Counted from the first letter of the stretch, positions 40,375-49,390 are shown. The stretch: 64,000 nt of DNA from Stenotrophomonas maltophilia R551-3 (GCF_000020665.1 NC_011071.1:2098501-2162500), one strand, 5' to 3'. A program made the numbers and translations. The notes: generated by a model not told the origin, from the sequence alone.

Positions 40375-41511
40375 TCAGATCACCTCGAGCTCGGCACTCA
40401 GTGCGCCGGCCTGCTTCAGGGCTTCCAGGATCGCGATGAGATCGCCTGGTGCTGCGCCGACCGCGTTCACCGCGTGCACGATCTCGTCCAGGGTGGTGCC
40501 GCCGCTGAACTTGAACATGCGGCTGCCGTCGTTGGTGGCGGTGATGGTCGACTGCGGGCTGGCCACGGTGCGGCCGCCGGACAGCGCATTGGGCTGGCTG
40601 ACGTTGGTGTTCTCCTGGATCGTCACCGTCAGCGAACCGTGCGAGATCGCCGCCGGGCCGACCTTCACCTGCTGGCCGATGACCACGGTGCCGGTACGCG
40701 AATTGACCACCACCTTGGCCGGGGCGCTGCCCGGCGTCAGTTCCAGGTTCTCGATGCGGGCCAGCAGGCCGATGCGCGCGCCCGGGTCAGTAGGTGCGGT
40801 GACCGCGACGGTCACGCCATCGACTGCGCGTGCCGCGCCTTCGCCGAACGCATTGTTGAGCGCGGCGACCATGCGCGACACCGTAGTGAAATCGTTGTTG
40901 TGCAGGTTCAGGGTGATGTCGCCGCCATTGGCCAGCGGATCGGGCAGAGCGCGCTCAACGGTGGCGCCGTTGGGAATGCGGCCGACGCTCGGTACGTTCA
41001 CCGAGACGCGGGAGCCGTCCTTGCCTTGTGCGCCGAAGCCACCGACGATCAGGTTGCCCTGGGCGATGGCGTAGATCTGGCCGTCGGCGCCGCGCAACGG
41101 CGCCATCAGCAGCGAACCGCCACGCAGCGACACCGCGTTGCCGATCGAGGACACGGTGATGTCGATCGGCTGGCCCGGCTTGGCGAACGGCGGCAGTTCG
41201 GCATGGATCGCCACGGCGGCCACGTTCTTCAGCTGCGGGTTGACGTTGGCCGGCACGTTGACACCCAGCTCGCCGAGCAGGTTCTTCAGGCTCTGCACGG
41301 TGAAGGGCGCCTGGCTGGTGCGGTCGCCGCTGCCATCCAGGCCGACCACCAGGCCATAACCCACCAGCGCATTGCCGCGCACGCCGCCGACCTGGGCCAG
41401 GTCCTTGATGCGCTCGGCACTGGCGGGGGCTGCCACGATCAGCAGCATCAGTGCGACGATCGACGCCGCGCGACGCTGCCAGGAAGAAGAGAAGAAGGAA
41501 TTCATGGCCAT
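40375..41511 (-). CDS. flgI: FlgI, P-ring protein
   Basis: Periplasmic P-ring subunit. 378 residues from ATG 41511 (or 376 from 41505), with a signal peptide ([18 protein letters not shown]) and the conserved mature start [28 protein letters not shown]. Two bases after flgH. The FlgA chaperone that assembles it is encoded at 47974-48630. Confidence 0.96.
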   Translation of the reverse strand: MAMNSFFSSSWQRRAASIVALMLLIVAAPASAERIKDLAQVGGVRGNALVGYGLVVGLDGSGDRTSQAPFTVQSLKNLLGELGVNVPANVNPQLKNVAAVAIHAELPPFAKPGQPIDITVSSIGNAVSLRGGSLLMAPLRGADGQIYAIAQGNLIVGGFGAQGKDGSRVSVNVPSVGRIPNGATVERALPDPLANGGDITLNLHNNDFTTVSRMVAALNNAFGEGAARAVDGVTVAVTAPTDPGARIGLLARIENLELTPGSAPAKVVVNSRTGTVVIGQQVKVGPAAISHGSLTVTIQENTNVSQPNALSGGRTVASPQSTITATNDGSRMFKFSGGTTLDEIVHAVNAVGAAPGDLIAILEALKQAGALSAELEVI

Positions 41512-41513
41512 AC

Positions 41514-42206
41514 TCAGAACGGCGTCAGGCCGGAGTTGAAGAAGCGGCTCAGCCAACCCATCGCGTTGGACTGCGCAACCGGGCCGCGACCGCCGTAGAC
41601 GATGCGGGCCTCGGCCACGCGGCTGGAAGGAATGGTGTTGTCCTGGCTGATGTCGCCGGGACGGACGATGCCCTGCACCTGCACTAGCTCATCGCCCTGG
41701 TTCAGGCGCAGGTTCTTCTGCCCCTGCACCACCAGGTTGCCGTTGGGCAGGCGCTGGATCACGGTGACCGTGACGTTGCCCTGCAGGCGGTTGCTCTGCG
41801 CGCTGTTGCCCTTGCCGGTGAAGTCACGTGCACCCTTGGCAGAGGCGCTCAGAATGTCCTTGCCGCCCAGGGTGACCGGTGCACCGAAGATGGACGGTGT
41901 GCCCAGGCTCAGGTTCGATTCCTTGTTGGTGGCGGTGTTGGCACTGGTCTGTGCGGTGGTGTTTTCCAGCAGGCTGATCGTCAGCAGGTCGCCCACGTCG
42001 CGTGCGCGACGGTCCGAGTACAGCTGCAGGGTCGGGCCAGCGGCATAGATCGCGCCAGCGGTCGGCTGGGCCTGCGGCGGCATGATCGGCTGGATCGGTG
42101 CCATCGTCGGGTAGGGGCGCACGTCGCCCGCGATCACGCAGCCACCGAGCAGGGCGGCCACGGCGCAGGCGAGGGCGGTACGGGCGAAGTTGGAAAGGGG
42201 CGACAT
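41514..42206 (-). CDS. flgH: FlgH, L-ring lipoprotein
   Basis: Outer-membrane L-ring subunit. 230 residues with a lipoprotein signal: lipobox LLGGC, cysteine at residue 23. The mature part includes [24 protein letters not shown] and [23 protein letters not shown], as in FlgH. Confidence 0.96.
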   Translation of the reverse strand: MSPLSNFARTALACAVAALLGGCVIAGDVRPYPTMAPIQPIMPPQAQPTAGAIYAAGPTLQLYSDRRARDVGDLLTISLLENTTAQTSANTATNKESNLSLGTPSIFGAPVTLGGKDILSASAKGARDFTGKGNSAQSNRLQGNVTVTVIQRLPNGNLVVQGQKNLRLNQGDELVQVQGIVRPGDISQDNTIPSSRVAEARIVYGGRGPVAQSNAMGWLSRFFNSGLTPF

Positions 42207-42228
42207 GGCGGTTTCCCGGTTGGGCCGG

Positions 42229-43014
42229 TCAGAGCTTGTTGTTGAGGTAGCCGAGCATCGAATCGGTGGTGGAGATTGCCTTGGCGTTCATTTCGTAGGC
42301 GCGCTGGGTTTCGATCATCGACACCAGCTCTTCCACCACATTGACGTTGCTGCCTTCCAGCGCACCCTGCACCACGGTGCCCAGGCCATTGAGGCCGGGA
42401 TTGCCGTTCTGTGCCGGGCCGGACGCGGTGGTCTCCAGGAACAGGTTCTCGCCGCGGGCCTGCAGGCCGGCCGGATTGACGAAGTCGGTCAGGGTCAGCG
42501 CGCCCACTTCCACCGAAGCGGCACCGTCGGCCATCTTCACGCTGATGGTGCCGTCGGTACCGATGGTGACCGACTGCGCGCCTTCGGGAATCTGGATGCC
42601 CGGCTGCACCGGATAGCCGCTGTTGGTGACCAGCTCGCTGTCCTGGTTGATCTTGAACGAGCCGTCACGGGTGTAGGCCGAGCTGCCATCGGGCATCTGC
42701 ACTTCGAAGAAGCCGCGGCCGTTGACCATCACGTCCAGGGCGCGGCCGGTCTGCTGCTGGCCACCCTGTTCGAAGTTCTTGGCGGTGGCGACCACGCGCA
42801 CGCCGGTGCCGAGCTGAAGCCCGGTCGGCAGCTGGGTCTGTGCCGACGAGGAACCGCCGGGCTGGCGCACCTGCTGGTACAGCAGATCTTCGAAGCTGGC
42901 ACGGTCCTGCTTGAAGCCGGTGGTGTTGGTGTTGGCGAGGTTGTTGGAAACCACCGACATGCGCATCTGCTGCGCATCCAGTCCGGTTTTTGCGATCCAC
43001 AATGCCTGGTTCAT
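42229..43014 (-). CDS. flgG: FlgG, distal rod protein
   Basis: 261 residues. N-terminal MNQALWIAKTGLDAQQMRM and SNNLANTNTTGFKQDRASFEDLL, C-terminal VEELVSMIETQRAYEMNAKAI are FlgG hallmarks. It has its own sigma-54 promoter at 43071-43086 in the flgF-flgG spacer, so flgG-flgL can be expressed separately from flgB-flgF. Confidence 0.96.
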   Translation of the reverse strand: MNQALWIAKTGLDAQQMRMSVVSNNLANTNTTGFKQDRASFEDLLYQQVRQPGGSSSAQTQLPTGLQLGTGVRVVATAKNFEQGGQQQTGRALDVMVNGRGFFEVQMPDGSSAYTRDGSFKINQDSELVTNSGYPVQPGIQIPEGAQSVTIGTDGTISVKMADGAASVEVGALTLTDFVNPAGLQARGENLFLETTASGPAQNGNPGLNGLGTVVQGALEGSNVNVVEELVSMIETQRAYEMNAKAISTTDSMLGYLNNKL

Positions 43015-43070
43015 CTTCGCTGTCCTGTCTGGTGAAGCCGGCCACGTAGTGCGGCCCTTGAATTCGGGTG

Positions 43071-43086
43071 TGCAAGCGGTGTGCCA
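43071..43086 (-). promoter_or_regulatory. Internal sigma-54 promoter upstream of flgG
   Basis: Minus strand TGGCACACCGCTTGCA: TGGCAC-N5-TTGCA, exact GG-N10-GC spacing. It is 57 bp before flgG in a 102-bp gap, the largest gap inside flgB-flgL. Confidence 0.85.
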
Positions 43087-43116
43087 GCGCCGGCATCAAC
43101 CGGCGCCGGAATCCCG

Positions 43117-43866
43117 TCAGCTGCCCAGGCGCAGCATGCTGTTGGCGCTGCGCGCGTTTTCGTCGCCGTGCTTGATCACCTGCACCTGCATTTCGTACTG
43201 GCGCTGCAGCTGGATCATCTGCACCAGTGCACCGGCGGCATCGACGTTGCTGCCTTCCAGCTGGCCGCTGTGCACGGCCGTGCCCTGTGCCGGTGCGAAC
43301 GGCTGCAGCGGGTCGGTGTTGCGGAACAGGCCATCCAGGCCGCGTTCAAGGCGCTCATCCGGTGCCTGCACGACCTTGATCCGACCGATCTGCGCCATGG
43401 TCTGCGGGCCTTCGCCCTGCGGAATGATCGAGATCGTGCCGTCGGCACCGATCTCCATCGCCTGGTAGGGCGGGATGGCGATCGGGTTGTTGTTGTCGTC
43501 CAGCACCGGGCGGCCGCTGGAGGTCACCAGCTGGCCGTTGGGTGTCACCGACAGCGCCGCGCCGCGCGTGTACGCTTCGCTGCCATCACTGGACTGCACG
43601 GCCAGCCAGGTGCCGGTCTGCAGAGACAGGTCCAGCGGCTTGCCGGTGATGTGCTGCGAGCCGGGCGTGCGGTTGAACCCGGCGTCGACATGCAGCGCAT
43701 CCACCCGCGAGGCAAAGCCCGGGCCGCGGATCGGGAAGGCTTCGGTGTTGGCCAGCGCTTCCTTGAAGCCAGGGGTATCCGAGTTGGCGAGATTGTGGCT
43801 GAGCGTACCCTGCGCCTGCAGGGAGGCGCGGGCACCGGTCATCGCCACGTAAAGGGCTTTATCCAT
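43117..43866 (-). CDS. flgF: FlgF, proximal rod protein
   Basis: 249 residues. MDKALYVAMTGARASLQAQGTLSHNLANSDTPGFKEALAN is the expected rod-protein N-terminus (residues 1-40), and the C-terminus contains ALVQMIQLQRQYEMQVQVI. Between flgE and flgG. Confidence 0.95.
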   Translation of the reverse strand: MDKALYVAMTGARASLQAQGTLSHNLANSDTPGFKEALANTEAFPIRGPGFASRVDALHVDAGFNRTPGSQHITGKPLDLSLQTGTWLAVQSSDGSEAYTRGAALSVTPNGQLVTSSGRPVLDDNNNPIAIPPYQAMEIGADGTISIIPQGEGPQTMAQIGRIKVVQAPDERLERGLDGLFRNTDPLQPFAPAQGTAVHSGQLEGSNVDAAGALVQMIQLQRQYEMQVQVIKHGDENARSANSMLRLGS

Positions 43867-43898
43867 GCGGGGAGTTCCGTGGCAGGGTCAGCGCGTCA

Positions 43899-45122
43899 TC
43901 AACGGATGTTGATGACGGTCTGGGTGATCTGGTCCTGGGTGGTGATCATCTGCGCGTTGGCCTGGAAGTTGCGCTGCGCGGTGATCATGTTGACCAGCTG
44001 CTCGGTGAGGTCGACGGTGGACGCTTCCAGCGAACCGGCCTGGATCTTGCCGAGGTTGGAGGTGTCCGGCATGCCGGTGCGCGGCGTGCCCGAGCTGAAG
44101 GTATCCACCCACAGGTTGTTGCCCTTCGATTCCAGGCCCTGCGGATTGTTGAAGGTGGTCAACGCAACCTGGCCCAGCGGCTTGTCGGCACCGTTGGAGT
44201 AGCGGGCGTAGACCACGCCGGTTTCCGACACGGTGATCTCGTTGAGCTTGCCGGCGGCGTAGCCATCCTGCTGGGTGTTGCGCAGGGCGAACTTCTCGCC
44301 GTACTGGGTCGAACCGCTGACATCGAGCGTCATGTTCAGCACGCCGGCACCGGTGGTCGGGGTGAAGGTGCCGAGGCTGACCTTGCCGTTGGCAGGTGCA
44401 GTCAGCTTGCCGCTGTTGTCGAAGGTGACCGGCGTCGGCGCGCCAGCCGGTTGGCCATCGACGTAGTTGCGCACCGTCCATTCGTTCGGGTTGGCGCCCT
44501 TCACGAAGTAGGACACCTGGATGTGGCTCACGCCCAGCGAGTCGTACACGGTGATGCCACCGCTGGAGTGGTTGTAGCTGTTGGAATCGGTCGGGTCGAA
44601 GGTCGTGACCGTCGGCTGCTTGGCGTTGGCAGGCAGGGTGAAGCCGACCTTGACTTCGCTGGTCTGCTTCGGCGCGCTGTCGGTGGTCAGCAGCTGCAGG
44701 TCGACCATGCGGCCGGCGTCGAAGTTGGTGCCATCGGCGTTCGGCGCGAACACCTGCAGGCGTGCGCCCTGCGGGTTGATCACATAGCCGGACGGGTCGG
44801 TCTGGAAGTTGCCGGCGCGCGAGTACACGCGGGTGCCGTTCATGTTCATGGTGAAGAAGCCCTCACCGGAAATGGCCATGTCCAGGCTGCGCCCGGTCTG
44901 TTCGTTGTGGCCCTGCTTGAACTGCTGGGCGACGTTGGATACGCGGACACCCGAACCGACCGCGTTCTTCGACAGGCCGTAGCCGGTGGCCGAGAACAGG
45001 TCGGCGAATTCCGCGCGCGATTCCTTGAAGCCGGTGGTGTTGACGTTGGCGACGTTGTTGGCGGTGACGCTCAGGTCGGAATTGGCGGCATTGATGCCGG
45101 ACAGCGAGACATTGAAGCCCAT
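43899..45122 (-). CDS. flgE: FlgE, hook protein
   Basis: Hook subunit of 407 residues from ATG 45122 (MGFNVSLSGINAANSDL). VTANNVANVNTTGFKESRAEF and the C-terminal LVNMITAQRNFQANAQMITTQD are characteristic. A much longer in-frame 5' extension runs into flgD out of frame and is rejected. 32 bp after flgD. Confidence 0.96.
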   Translation of the reverse strand: MGFNVSLSGINAANSDLSVTANNVANVNTTGFKESRAEFADLFSATGYGLSKNAVGSGVRVSNVAQQFKQGHNEQTGRSLDMAISGEGFFTMNMNGTRVYSRAGNFQTDPSGYVINPQGARLQVFAPNADGTNFDAGRMVDLQLLTTDSAPKQTSEVKVGFTLPANAKQPTVTTFDPTDSNSYNHSSGGITVYDSLGVSHIQVSYFVKGANPNEWTVRNYVDGQPAGAPTPVTFDNSGKLTAPANGKVSLGTFTPTTGAGVLNMTLDVSGSTQYGEKFALRNTQQDGYAAGKLNEITVSETGVVYARYSNGADKPLGQVALTTFNNPQGLESKGNNLWVDTFSSGTPRTGMPDTSNLGKIQAGSLEASTVDLTEQLVNMITAQRNFQANAQMITTQDQITQTVINIR

Positions 45123-45154
45123 GGGATGCTCCTGGTAAGTGCGGGGTGTGCGGC

Positions 45155-45838
45155 TCAGCTGACGCGGAGCACGTAGTCGATCGGGGCCGTGCCCAGGCCC
45201 TTGAGGTTCAGGTACAGGCCGTCGGAACCGACGGTCACGCTCTCCACCGGTGCCTGCACGAAGGTGGACAGCTTGGTGCTCTTGCCGGCGGTGTCGACGT
45301 GGTTGGCGACGATGGAATACTTGCCCGGCTCCATGCGCTTGCCGTTGGCATCCTTGCCATCCCACTTGAAGGCGGTTTCGCCGGCGGCCTTGGCTTCCAC
45401 GCTCAGCGAAGTGACCTTGGCGCCATTGGCGTCGGTGATGTCGACGGTGACGATGCCGGCTGCCGGTGCGGCAACGGTGCCTTCCACCGTGCCTTCCTTT
45501 TCCAGCACCAGTTTTTCCGAAGGCACCAGCACCTCGTGGCCGACCAGCGCGGCGCCACGCAGCACCTGGTCGCTGGCCATCGATTCCTGGAAGCCCTTGA
45601 CCGTCTTGTTCAGATCGGTGATGCCCTGCACGGTCGACATCTGCGCCATCTGCGCGACCATCTGCGTGTTGTCCATCGGCTTCAGCGGATCCTGGTGCTG
45701 CAGCTGCTCGGTCATCAGGCGCAGGAAATCGGCCTGGTCCAGCGTGTTCTTCTTTTTCGTGGCGTTGCTGTTGGGAGCATTCAGGCCGAGCGCGGAGTAG
45801 ACGTCCTGGTTGGTCTGGTTGTTGACGGCGGTGGTCAT
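45155..45838 (-). CDS. flgD: FlgD, hook-cap scaffold
   Basis: Hook-assembly cap, 227 residues. The N-terminus contains LDQADFLRLMTEQLQHQDPLKPMDNTQMVAQMAQMS (about 36-71), the FlgD signature, and the rest has the Ig-like FlgD domain (FKWDGKDANGKRMEPGKYS). Between flgC and flgE. Confidence 0.95.
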   Translation of the reverse strand: MTTAVNNQTNQDVYSALGLNAPNSNATKKKNTLDQADFLRLMTEQLQHQDPLKPMDNTQMVAQMAQMSTVQGITDLNKTVKGFQESMASDQVLRGAALVGHEVLVPSEKLVLEKEGTVEGTVAAPAAGIVTVDITDANGAKVTSLSVEAKAAGETAFKWDGKDANGKRMEPGKYSIVANHVDTAGKSTKLSTFVQAPVESVTVGSDGLYLNLKGLGTAPIDYVLRVS

Positions 45839-45861
45839 GGCGGTATCCGGTGCTGCGGGCC

Positions 45862-46269
45862 TCAGCGGCCCATGGTCAGGGTGGCCAGGGCCAGTTCCTT
45901 GGCGGTGGTCAACATCTCCACGCCGGCCTGGTAATTGCGCGAGGTCGAGATCAGGTTGACCATCTGTGCCACCGGATCGACGTCGGGCTGGTAGATGTAG
46001 CCGTCGGCGTCGGCCAGCGGATGGCCCGGCTCGTAGCGCTTGATCGGCGCCGCCTCGCTCTGGGTGATCTCCTTCACCTTCACCGAGGTGATGTTCGGAT
46101 CGTTCTTGCTGGTGACAGCCTGGAAGATCGGCTCCAGCGGCTTGTACACAGCGTCGGCGGAACCGGCTACGGTGTCGGCGTTGGAGAGGTTGGAGGCGAT
46201 GGTGCTCATGCGCACCGACTGCGCCTGCAGCGCGGAGCCGGCGATGTCGAAGATCGGCAGGTTGCTCAT
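45862..46269 (-). CDS. flgC: FlgC, proximal rod protein
   Basis: 135 residues; MSNLPIFDIAGSALQAQSVRMSTIASNLSNADT and the C-terminal NLISTSRNYQAGVEMLTTAKEL mark FlgC. Three bases after flgB. Confidence 0.96.
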   Translation of the reverse strand: MSNLPIFDIAGSALQAQSVRMSTIASNLSNADTVAGSADAVYKPLEPIFQAVTSKNDPNITSVKVKEITQSEAAPIKRYEPGHPLADADGYIYQPDVDPVAQMVNLISTSRNYQAGVEMLTTAKELALATLTMGR

Positions 46270-46272
46270 GGC

Positions 46273-46668
46273 TTATTGCCCCGTGATCGCAGTCAGCATG
46301 GAACGCACCTTGCTCTCGACGAAGCTGAGCGACGCGCGGTACTCGAGCGCGGCACGGCCATAGGCGGCACGCTCGGCATCGGGATCGACGGTGTTGCCGT
46401 CGAGGCTGGGCTGCACGCCTTCGCGCGCGATCTGGAACGGGTTCAGGCCACTACTGATCTCGTAGTGCTGCTCGTTGGTGGTGGTCATCAGGCCGTTGGC
46501 ATCCTGACCCTGGGCATGGCGCAGGGCGGCATCGAAGTCCAGGTCCTGGGCCTTGTAGCCGGGAGTGTCGGCATTGCCGAGGTTGCTGGCGATCAGCTTC
46601 ATCCGCTGTTCGCGCAACGGCATGGCCTGGGCGTGGACGCCCAGGTAGTCGGTAATCAGGTTGCGCAC
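46273..46668 (-). CDS. flgB: FlgB, proximal rod protein
   Basis: 131 residues, starting with GTG at 46668 (MRNLITDYLGVHAQAM) behind GGGAG. ASNLGNADTPGYKAQDLDFDAAL matches the rod-protein family. First gene of the flgB-flgL run; sigma-54 promoter at 46702-46717. Confidence 0.95.
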   Translation of the reverse strand: MRNLITDYLGVHAQAMPLREQRMKLIASNLGNADTPGYKAQDLDFDAALRHAQGQDANGLMTTTNEQHYEISSGLNPFQIAREGVQPSLDGNTVDPDAERAAYGRAALEYRASLSFVESKVRSMLTAITGQ

Positions 46669-46701
46669 GATGCACTCCCACGGGAACGTTGCCCGGGAAG
46701 C

Positions 46702-46717
46702 TGCAAGGCGTGTGCCA
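46702..46717 (-). promoter_or_regulatory. Sigma-54 promoter of flgB operon
   Basis: Minus strand TGGCACACGCCTTGCA: consensus TGGCAC-N5-TTGCA, GG-N10-GC. It is 33 bp before the flgB GTG. Confidence 0.88.
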
Positions 46718-46724
46718 AAGGCGC

Positions 46725-46807
46725 GGGGTCAGATCCCCGCAGGGGCTCTGACCCCGTGGTCGACGCGTTGCGATGCGGGGTCGGAGCCCGTTCCGGGATC
46801 CGACCCC
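46725..46807. repeat. Two GGGGTC...GACCCC palindromes between flgB and cheV
   Basis: Units at 46725-46755 (GGGGTCAGATCCCCGCAGGG...) and 46777-46807 (GGGGTCGGAGCCCGTTCCGG...). Both follow the cheV stop on the minus strand and lie just upstream of the flgB promoter, so they may terminate cheV and insulate the sigma-54 promoter. Confidence 0.75.
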
Positions 46808-46817
46808 GCGGCCGGCC

Positions 46818-47762
46818 TTACGCCGCCATCGCCACCTTGCGCAGGCGGTCCAGCACGAAGTCGGCCAGCTCGTGCGGCGAATACTTGGCGACGAAGGCAT
46901 TGGCGCCGACGCGCTCGACCATCGCATTGTTGAATACGCCCGACAGCGAGGTGTGCAGCAGCACATACAGGCCGGCCAGGCCAGGATGGCGCCGGATTTC
47001 CGTCGTCAGCGTGTAGCCGTCCATGGCCGGCATCTCGATGTCCGAGATGACCATGGCGTAGCGCTCGGCAGGGTTCTCGCCCGAGGCGTGGATCTGCAGC
47101 AGGTGGTCCAGCGCCGCCTTGCCGTCCGAGAGCAGGGTGGCGCCCACCCCCAGCTGGTCCAGCACGCTGCGGATCTGCTGGCGGGCCACACGCGAGTCGT
47201 CCACCACCAGCACCTGCAGCTGCGGGCCATCGGACGGCATCGCCATCGCCGGGTCGAGCACGGCTTCACCGCGCACCTGGGCGATGTCGGCCAGTACGCT
47301 TTCAACGTCGATCACCTGGATCAGCTCGCCCTGGAAGCGGGTCACCGCGGTCAGGTAGCTGGATTCGGCGCCCAGTTCCGGCGGCGGATGGATGTCTTCC
47401 ACCGCAATGTTGACGATGCGCTCCACGCCGCTGACCAGGAAGCCCTGGATCGAACGGTTGAATTCGGTGACGACCAGGTAGCCGGGCGCGGTATCGGCAT
47501 CCGGCTCGCGCTCGGGGTGGCCGATCGCCAGGCCCAGGTCCAGCACCGGTACCGAGCGGCCACGCACGTCGGCCACGCCGGCGAACTGGCTGGGCAGGCC
47601 GGGCACCTGGAACAGTTCCGGGCGGCGCAGGACTTCCTGCACCTTGAAGACATTGACGCCAAAAAGCTGACGTCCGCCGAGGCGGAACAGCAGCAGCGCC
47701 AGGCGGTTGTGGCCGGCCAGTCGGGTTCGCTGGTCGATCCGGTTGAGCAGGTCATGGGACAT
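46818..47762 (-). CDS. cheV: CheV, CheW-receiver coupling protein
   Basis: 314 residues: a CheW-like domain (about 12-160; FGVNVFKVQEVLRRP, VADVRGRSVPVLDLG) fused to a receiver (about 185-305) with VVDDSRVAR, phospho-acceptor in VISDIEMPAMDGY and lysine in FVAKYS. CheV links receptors to CheA and can act as a phosphate sink or adaptation factor. ATG at 47762 (MSHDLLNRI); an upstream in-frame extension runs through SMAG repeats and is rejected. A possible sigma-28 site is at 47770-47797. Confidence 0.94.
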   Translation of the reverse strand: MSHDLLNRIDQRTRLAGHNRLALLLFRLGGRQLFGVNVFKVQEVLRRPELFQVPGLPSQFAGVADVRGRSVPVLDLGLAIGHPEREPDADTAPGYLVVTEFNRSIQGFLVSGVERIVNIAVEDIHPPPELGAESSYLTAVTRFQGELIQVIDVESVLADIAQVRGEAVLDPAMAMPSDGPQLQVLVVDDSRVARQQIRSVLDQLGVGATLLSDGKAALDHLLQIHASGENPAERYAMVISDIEMPAMDGYTLTTEIRRHPGLAGLYVLLHTSLSGVFNNAMVERVGANAFVAKYSPHELADFVLDRLRKVAMAA

Positions 47763-47769
47763 GGCTGCT

Positions 47770-47797
47770 GTATCGGCGTGGTGGCCGCCGAACTTGA
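47770..47797 (-). promoter_or_regulatory. Possible sigma-28 promoter of cheV
   Basis: Minus strand TCAAGTTC-N12-GCCGATAC. The -10 is near perfect; the -35 has one internal mismatch and the spacer is one base longer than usual. The site is very close to the start codon (8 bp), which weakens it. Confidence 0.4.
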
Positions 47798-47803
47798 GCG
47801 CTT

Positions 47804-47902
47804 TTGTAGAGTCGAGCCGTGCTCGACTGCTCTGCTCCGAACGGCCAGTCGAGCAGGGCTCGACTCTACAGAAGAGCAAGTCGAGCACGGCTCGACTCTA
47901 CA
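47804..47902. repeat. Cluster of three SMAG repeats between cheV and flgA
   Basis: GTAGAGTCGAGCCGTGCTCG (from 47805) is followed by two inverted units ending GGGCTCGACTCTAC (to 47869) and CGGCTCGACTCTAC (to 47901). The stems differ by one or two bases. They fill the divergent cheV/flgA spacer. Confidence 0.9.
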
Positions 47903-47921
47903 AAAGTCAGCCCTGTCGCTC

Positions 47922-47937
47922 TGGCACACCCCTTGCA
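47922..47937 (+). promoter_or_regulatory. Sigma-54 promoter of flgA
   Basis: TGGCACACCCCTTGCA on the plus strand: TGGCAC-N5-TTGCA with GG-N10-GC spacing, 36 bp before flgA. Nearly the same sequence as the flgB and flgG promoters. Confidence 0.88.
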
Positions 47938-47973
47938 CGCACCTGGGCCAGGTCTTACCGATAAGGAGGCGCC

Positions 47974-48630
47974 ATGCGCCGGGTCACATCTCTATTCGCC
48001 ATCGCGCTGGCCGCGGCCTCGCCGTGGGCGGTCGCTGCCGACTGGCAGCCGGTGGCCAGCATCCGCGCGGCAGCGTTGTCGACGCTGGCGGCCGGCAGCG
48101 AGGGTGAGGCCCAGGTGGCCGATGCGCTGCGCTTGCCCAGGTGTGGTGGCGCATTACAGGTGCAGCCGACCGCCAACACCACGGTGGAGGTCAGCTGTCC
48201 CGATGCCGGTGGCTGGCGCCTGTTCGTACCGGTGAAGGTCCGGCGCAACCAGACCGTACTGGTGCTCAACCGTGGAATCGGCACTGGAGAAACCCTCACT
48301 GCCGCCGATATCACCACTGCCCAGCGTGATGCCGCCCGGATTGCCGGTGCGGTGCTGGCCGATCCCAATGCGGCGATCGGCCGCATCGCCCGTCGTCCGC
48401 TGCAGGCCGGGGCCCTGCTGTCGAACAACGATCTGGTGGTGCAGCGTCTCATCAAGCGCGGAGACAATGTGGCCCTGGTTTCGCGTCGCGGCTCGGTCGA
48501 GGTCCGCATTGCCGGCCGCGCGATGGGTGATGCCGGTGAGAACGAACGGGTTTCGGTAGAGAACCTGTCCTCGCGGCGGATCGTACAGGGTACGGTCGAT
48601 GCCGCAGGTGACGTAATCGTGGCGCGTTGA
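47974..48630 (+). CDS. flgA: FlgA, P-ring assembly chaperone
   Basis: Periplasmic chaperone for FlgI. 218 residues with a signal peptide (MRRVTSLFAIALAAASPWAVA) and the SAF-type C-terminal domain (LVSRRGSVEVRIAGRAMGDAGENERVSVENLSSRRIVQGTVDAAGDV, about 165-215). AAGGAGG precedes the ATG. First of flgA-flgM-flgN; flgM also has its own sigma-28 promoter. Confidence 0.95.
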   Translation: MRRVTSLFAIALAAASPWAVAADWQPVASIRAAALSTLAAGSEGEAQVADALRLPRCGGALQVQPTANTTVEVSCPDAGGWRLFVPVKVRRNQTVLVLNRGIGTGETLTAADITTAQRDAARIAGAVLADPNAAIGRIARRPLQAGALLSNNDLVVQRLIKRGDNVALVSRRGSVEVRIAGRAMGDAGENERVSVENLSSRRIVQGTVDAAGDVIVAR

Positions 48631-48648
48631 ATTACTGCAGAATATCCC

Positions 48649-48675
48649 TAAAGATCACGGCCCTGCGGCCGTTAT
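48649..48675 (+). promoter_or_regulatory. Sigma-28 promoter of flgM
   Basis: TAAAGATC-N11-GCCGTTAT, exact spacing, 31 bp before flgM. It allows FliA-dependent synthesis of its own inhibitor, while flgA read-through gives a basal FlgM level. Confidence 0.88.
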
Positions 48676-48705
48676 CCCTTGTGTACGGCAACTCCAGGAC
48701 ACCCC

Positions 48706-49011
48706 ATGAGCCAGAAAATCGACGGCAACCTGCAGGTCCCCCAGGCACTGCGCAGCGTGACGACCCCGGCCAACAAGCCCGGCGTCAGCAGCGATGCGCC
48801 GACCCGCCCGGTCGAGGCGGCCGACAGCCTGCGCCTGACCGGCGAGGCCACCAATCTGCAGGCCATCGAGCGTGAGCTGACCACCGCACCGGCGATCGAC
48901 GCCCAGCGCGTGGCGGCCGTGCGCGAATCGCTGCAGAACGGCACCTACAAGATCAATCCGGACGCGATTGCTTCGCGCATGCTCGAGCTGGACCAGCAGC
49001 TGCACGGATGA
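48706..49011 (+). CDS. flgM: FlgM, anti-sigma-28 factor
   Basis: 101 residues from ATG 48706 (MSQKIDGNLQVPQALR). The disordered N-terminus is followed by the sigma-binding C-terminus, with IDAQRVAAVRESLQNGTYKINPDAIASRML as the family signature (around residues 65-94). It binds FliA until exported through the completed hook. ATGA overlap with flgN. Confidence 0.95.
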   Translation: MSQKIDGNLQVPQALRSVTTPANKPGVSSDAPTRPVEAADSLRLTGEATNLQAIERELTTAPAIDAQRVAAVRESLQNGTYKINPDAIASRMLELDQQLHG

Positions 49012-49346
49012 CCGCGGCGATGAGCGAGCCGCTGCAGCGCCTTGCCCAGGCCCTGGACGTTGAACGCCAGGCCCTGGTCGAGCACGACGTGCACGCCCTG
49101 ATCCGGGCGACCGGTGCCAAGCTGGAAGCGCTGCGTGCGCTGGAAGGCGCGCCGCCGGTCGGCGAGGGCGAACACCTGCAGGAACTGGCCGAGCGCAACC
49201 GCGCCAACGGCGTACTGCTGTCGCGGCGACGCCGCGAGGTCAACTGGGCACTGCGCCAGCTGGGCCGCACCGAGGATGCCTCGGCCTACGATGCCAAGGG
49301 CCAGTCGCATACGGTCACTGCGCGCCGCCCACTCGCCGTCGCCTGA
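49008..49346 (+). CDS. flgN: FlgN, chaperone for FlgK and FlgL
   Basis: 112-residue helical protein. Coiled-coil features (LQRLAQALDVERQALVEHDVHAL) and ANGVLLSRRRREVNWALRQLGR resemble FlgN. Position right after flgM is diagnostic. A GCGGGC-TGAA-GCCCGC hairpin at 49375-49390 follows. Confidence 0.88.
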   Translation: MTAAMSEPLQRLAQALDVERQALVEHDVHALIRATGAKLEALRALEGAPPVGEGEHLQELAERNRANGVLLSRRRREVNWALRQLGRTEDASAYDAKGQSHTVTARRPLAVA

Positions 49347-49374
49347 CGCGACGGCGGTCGCACAACCCATTCCG

Positions 49375-49390
49375 GCGGGCTGAAGCCCGC
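49375..49390 (+). terminator. Short hairpin after flgN
   Basis: GCGGGC-TGAA-GCCCGC, a stable tetraloop stem without a U-run, 29 bp after flgN. Partial termination before the histidine kinase gene is possible. Confidence 0.35.

Noticed and set aside
47762..47888. Longer N-terminus for CheV
   Set aside because: The extension is encoded by SMAG repeats and the CheW domain begins naturally at MSHDLLNRI.
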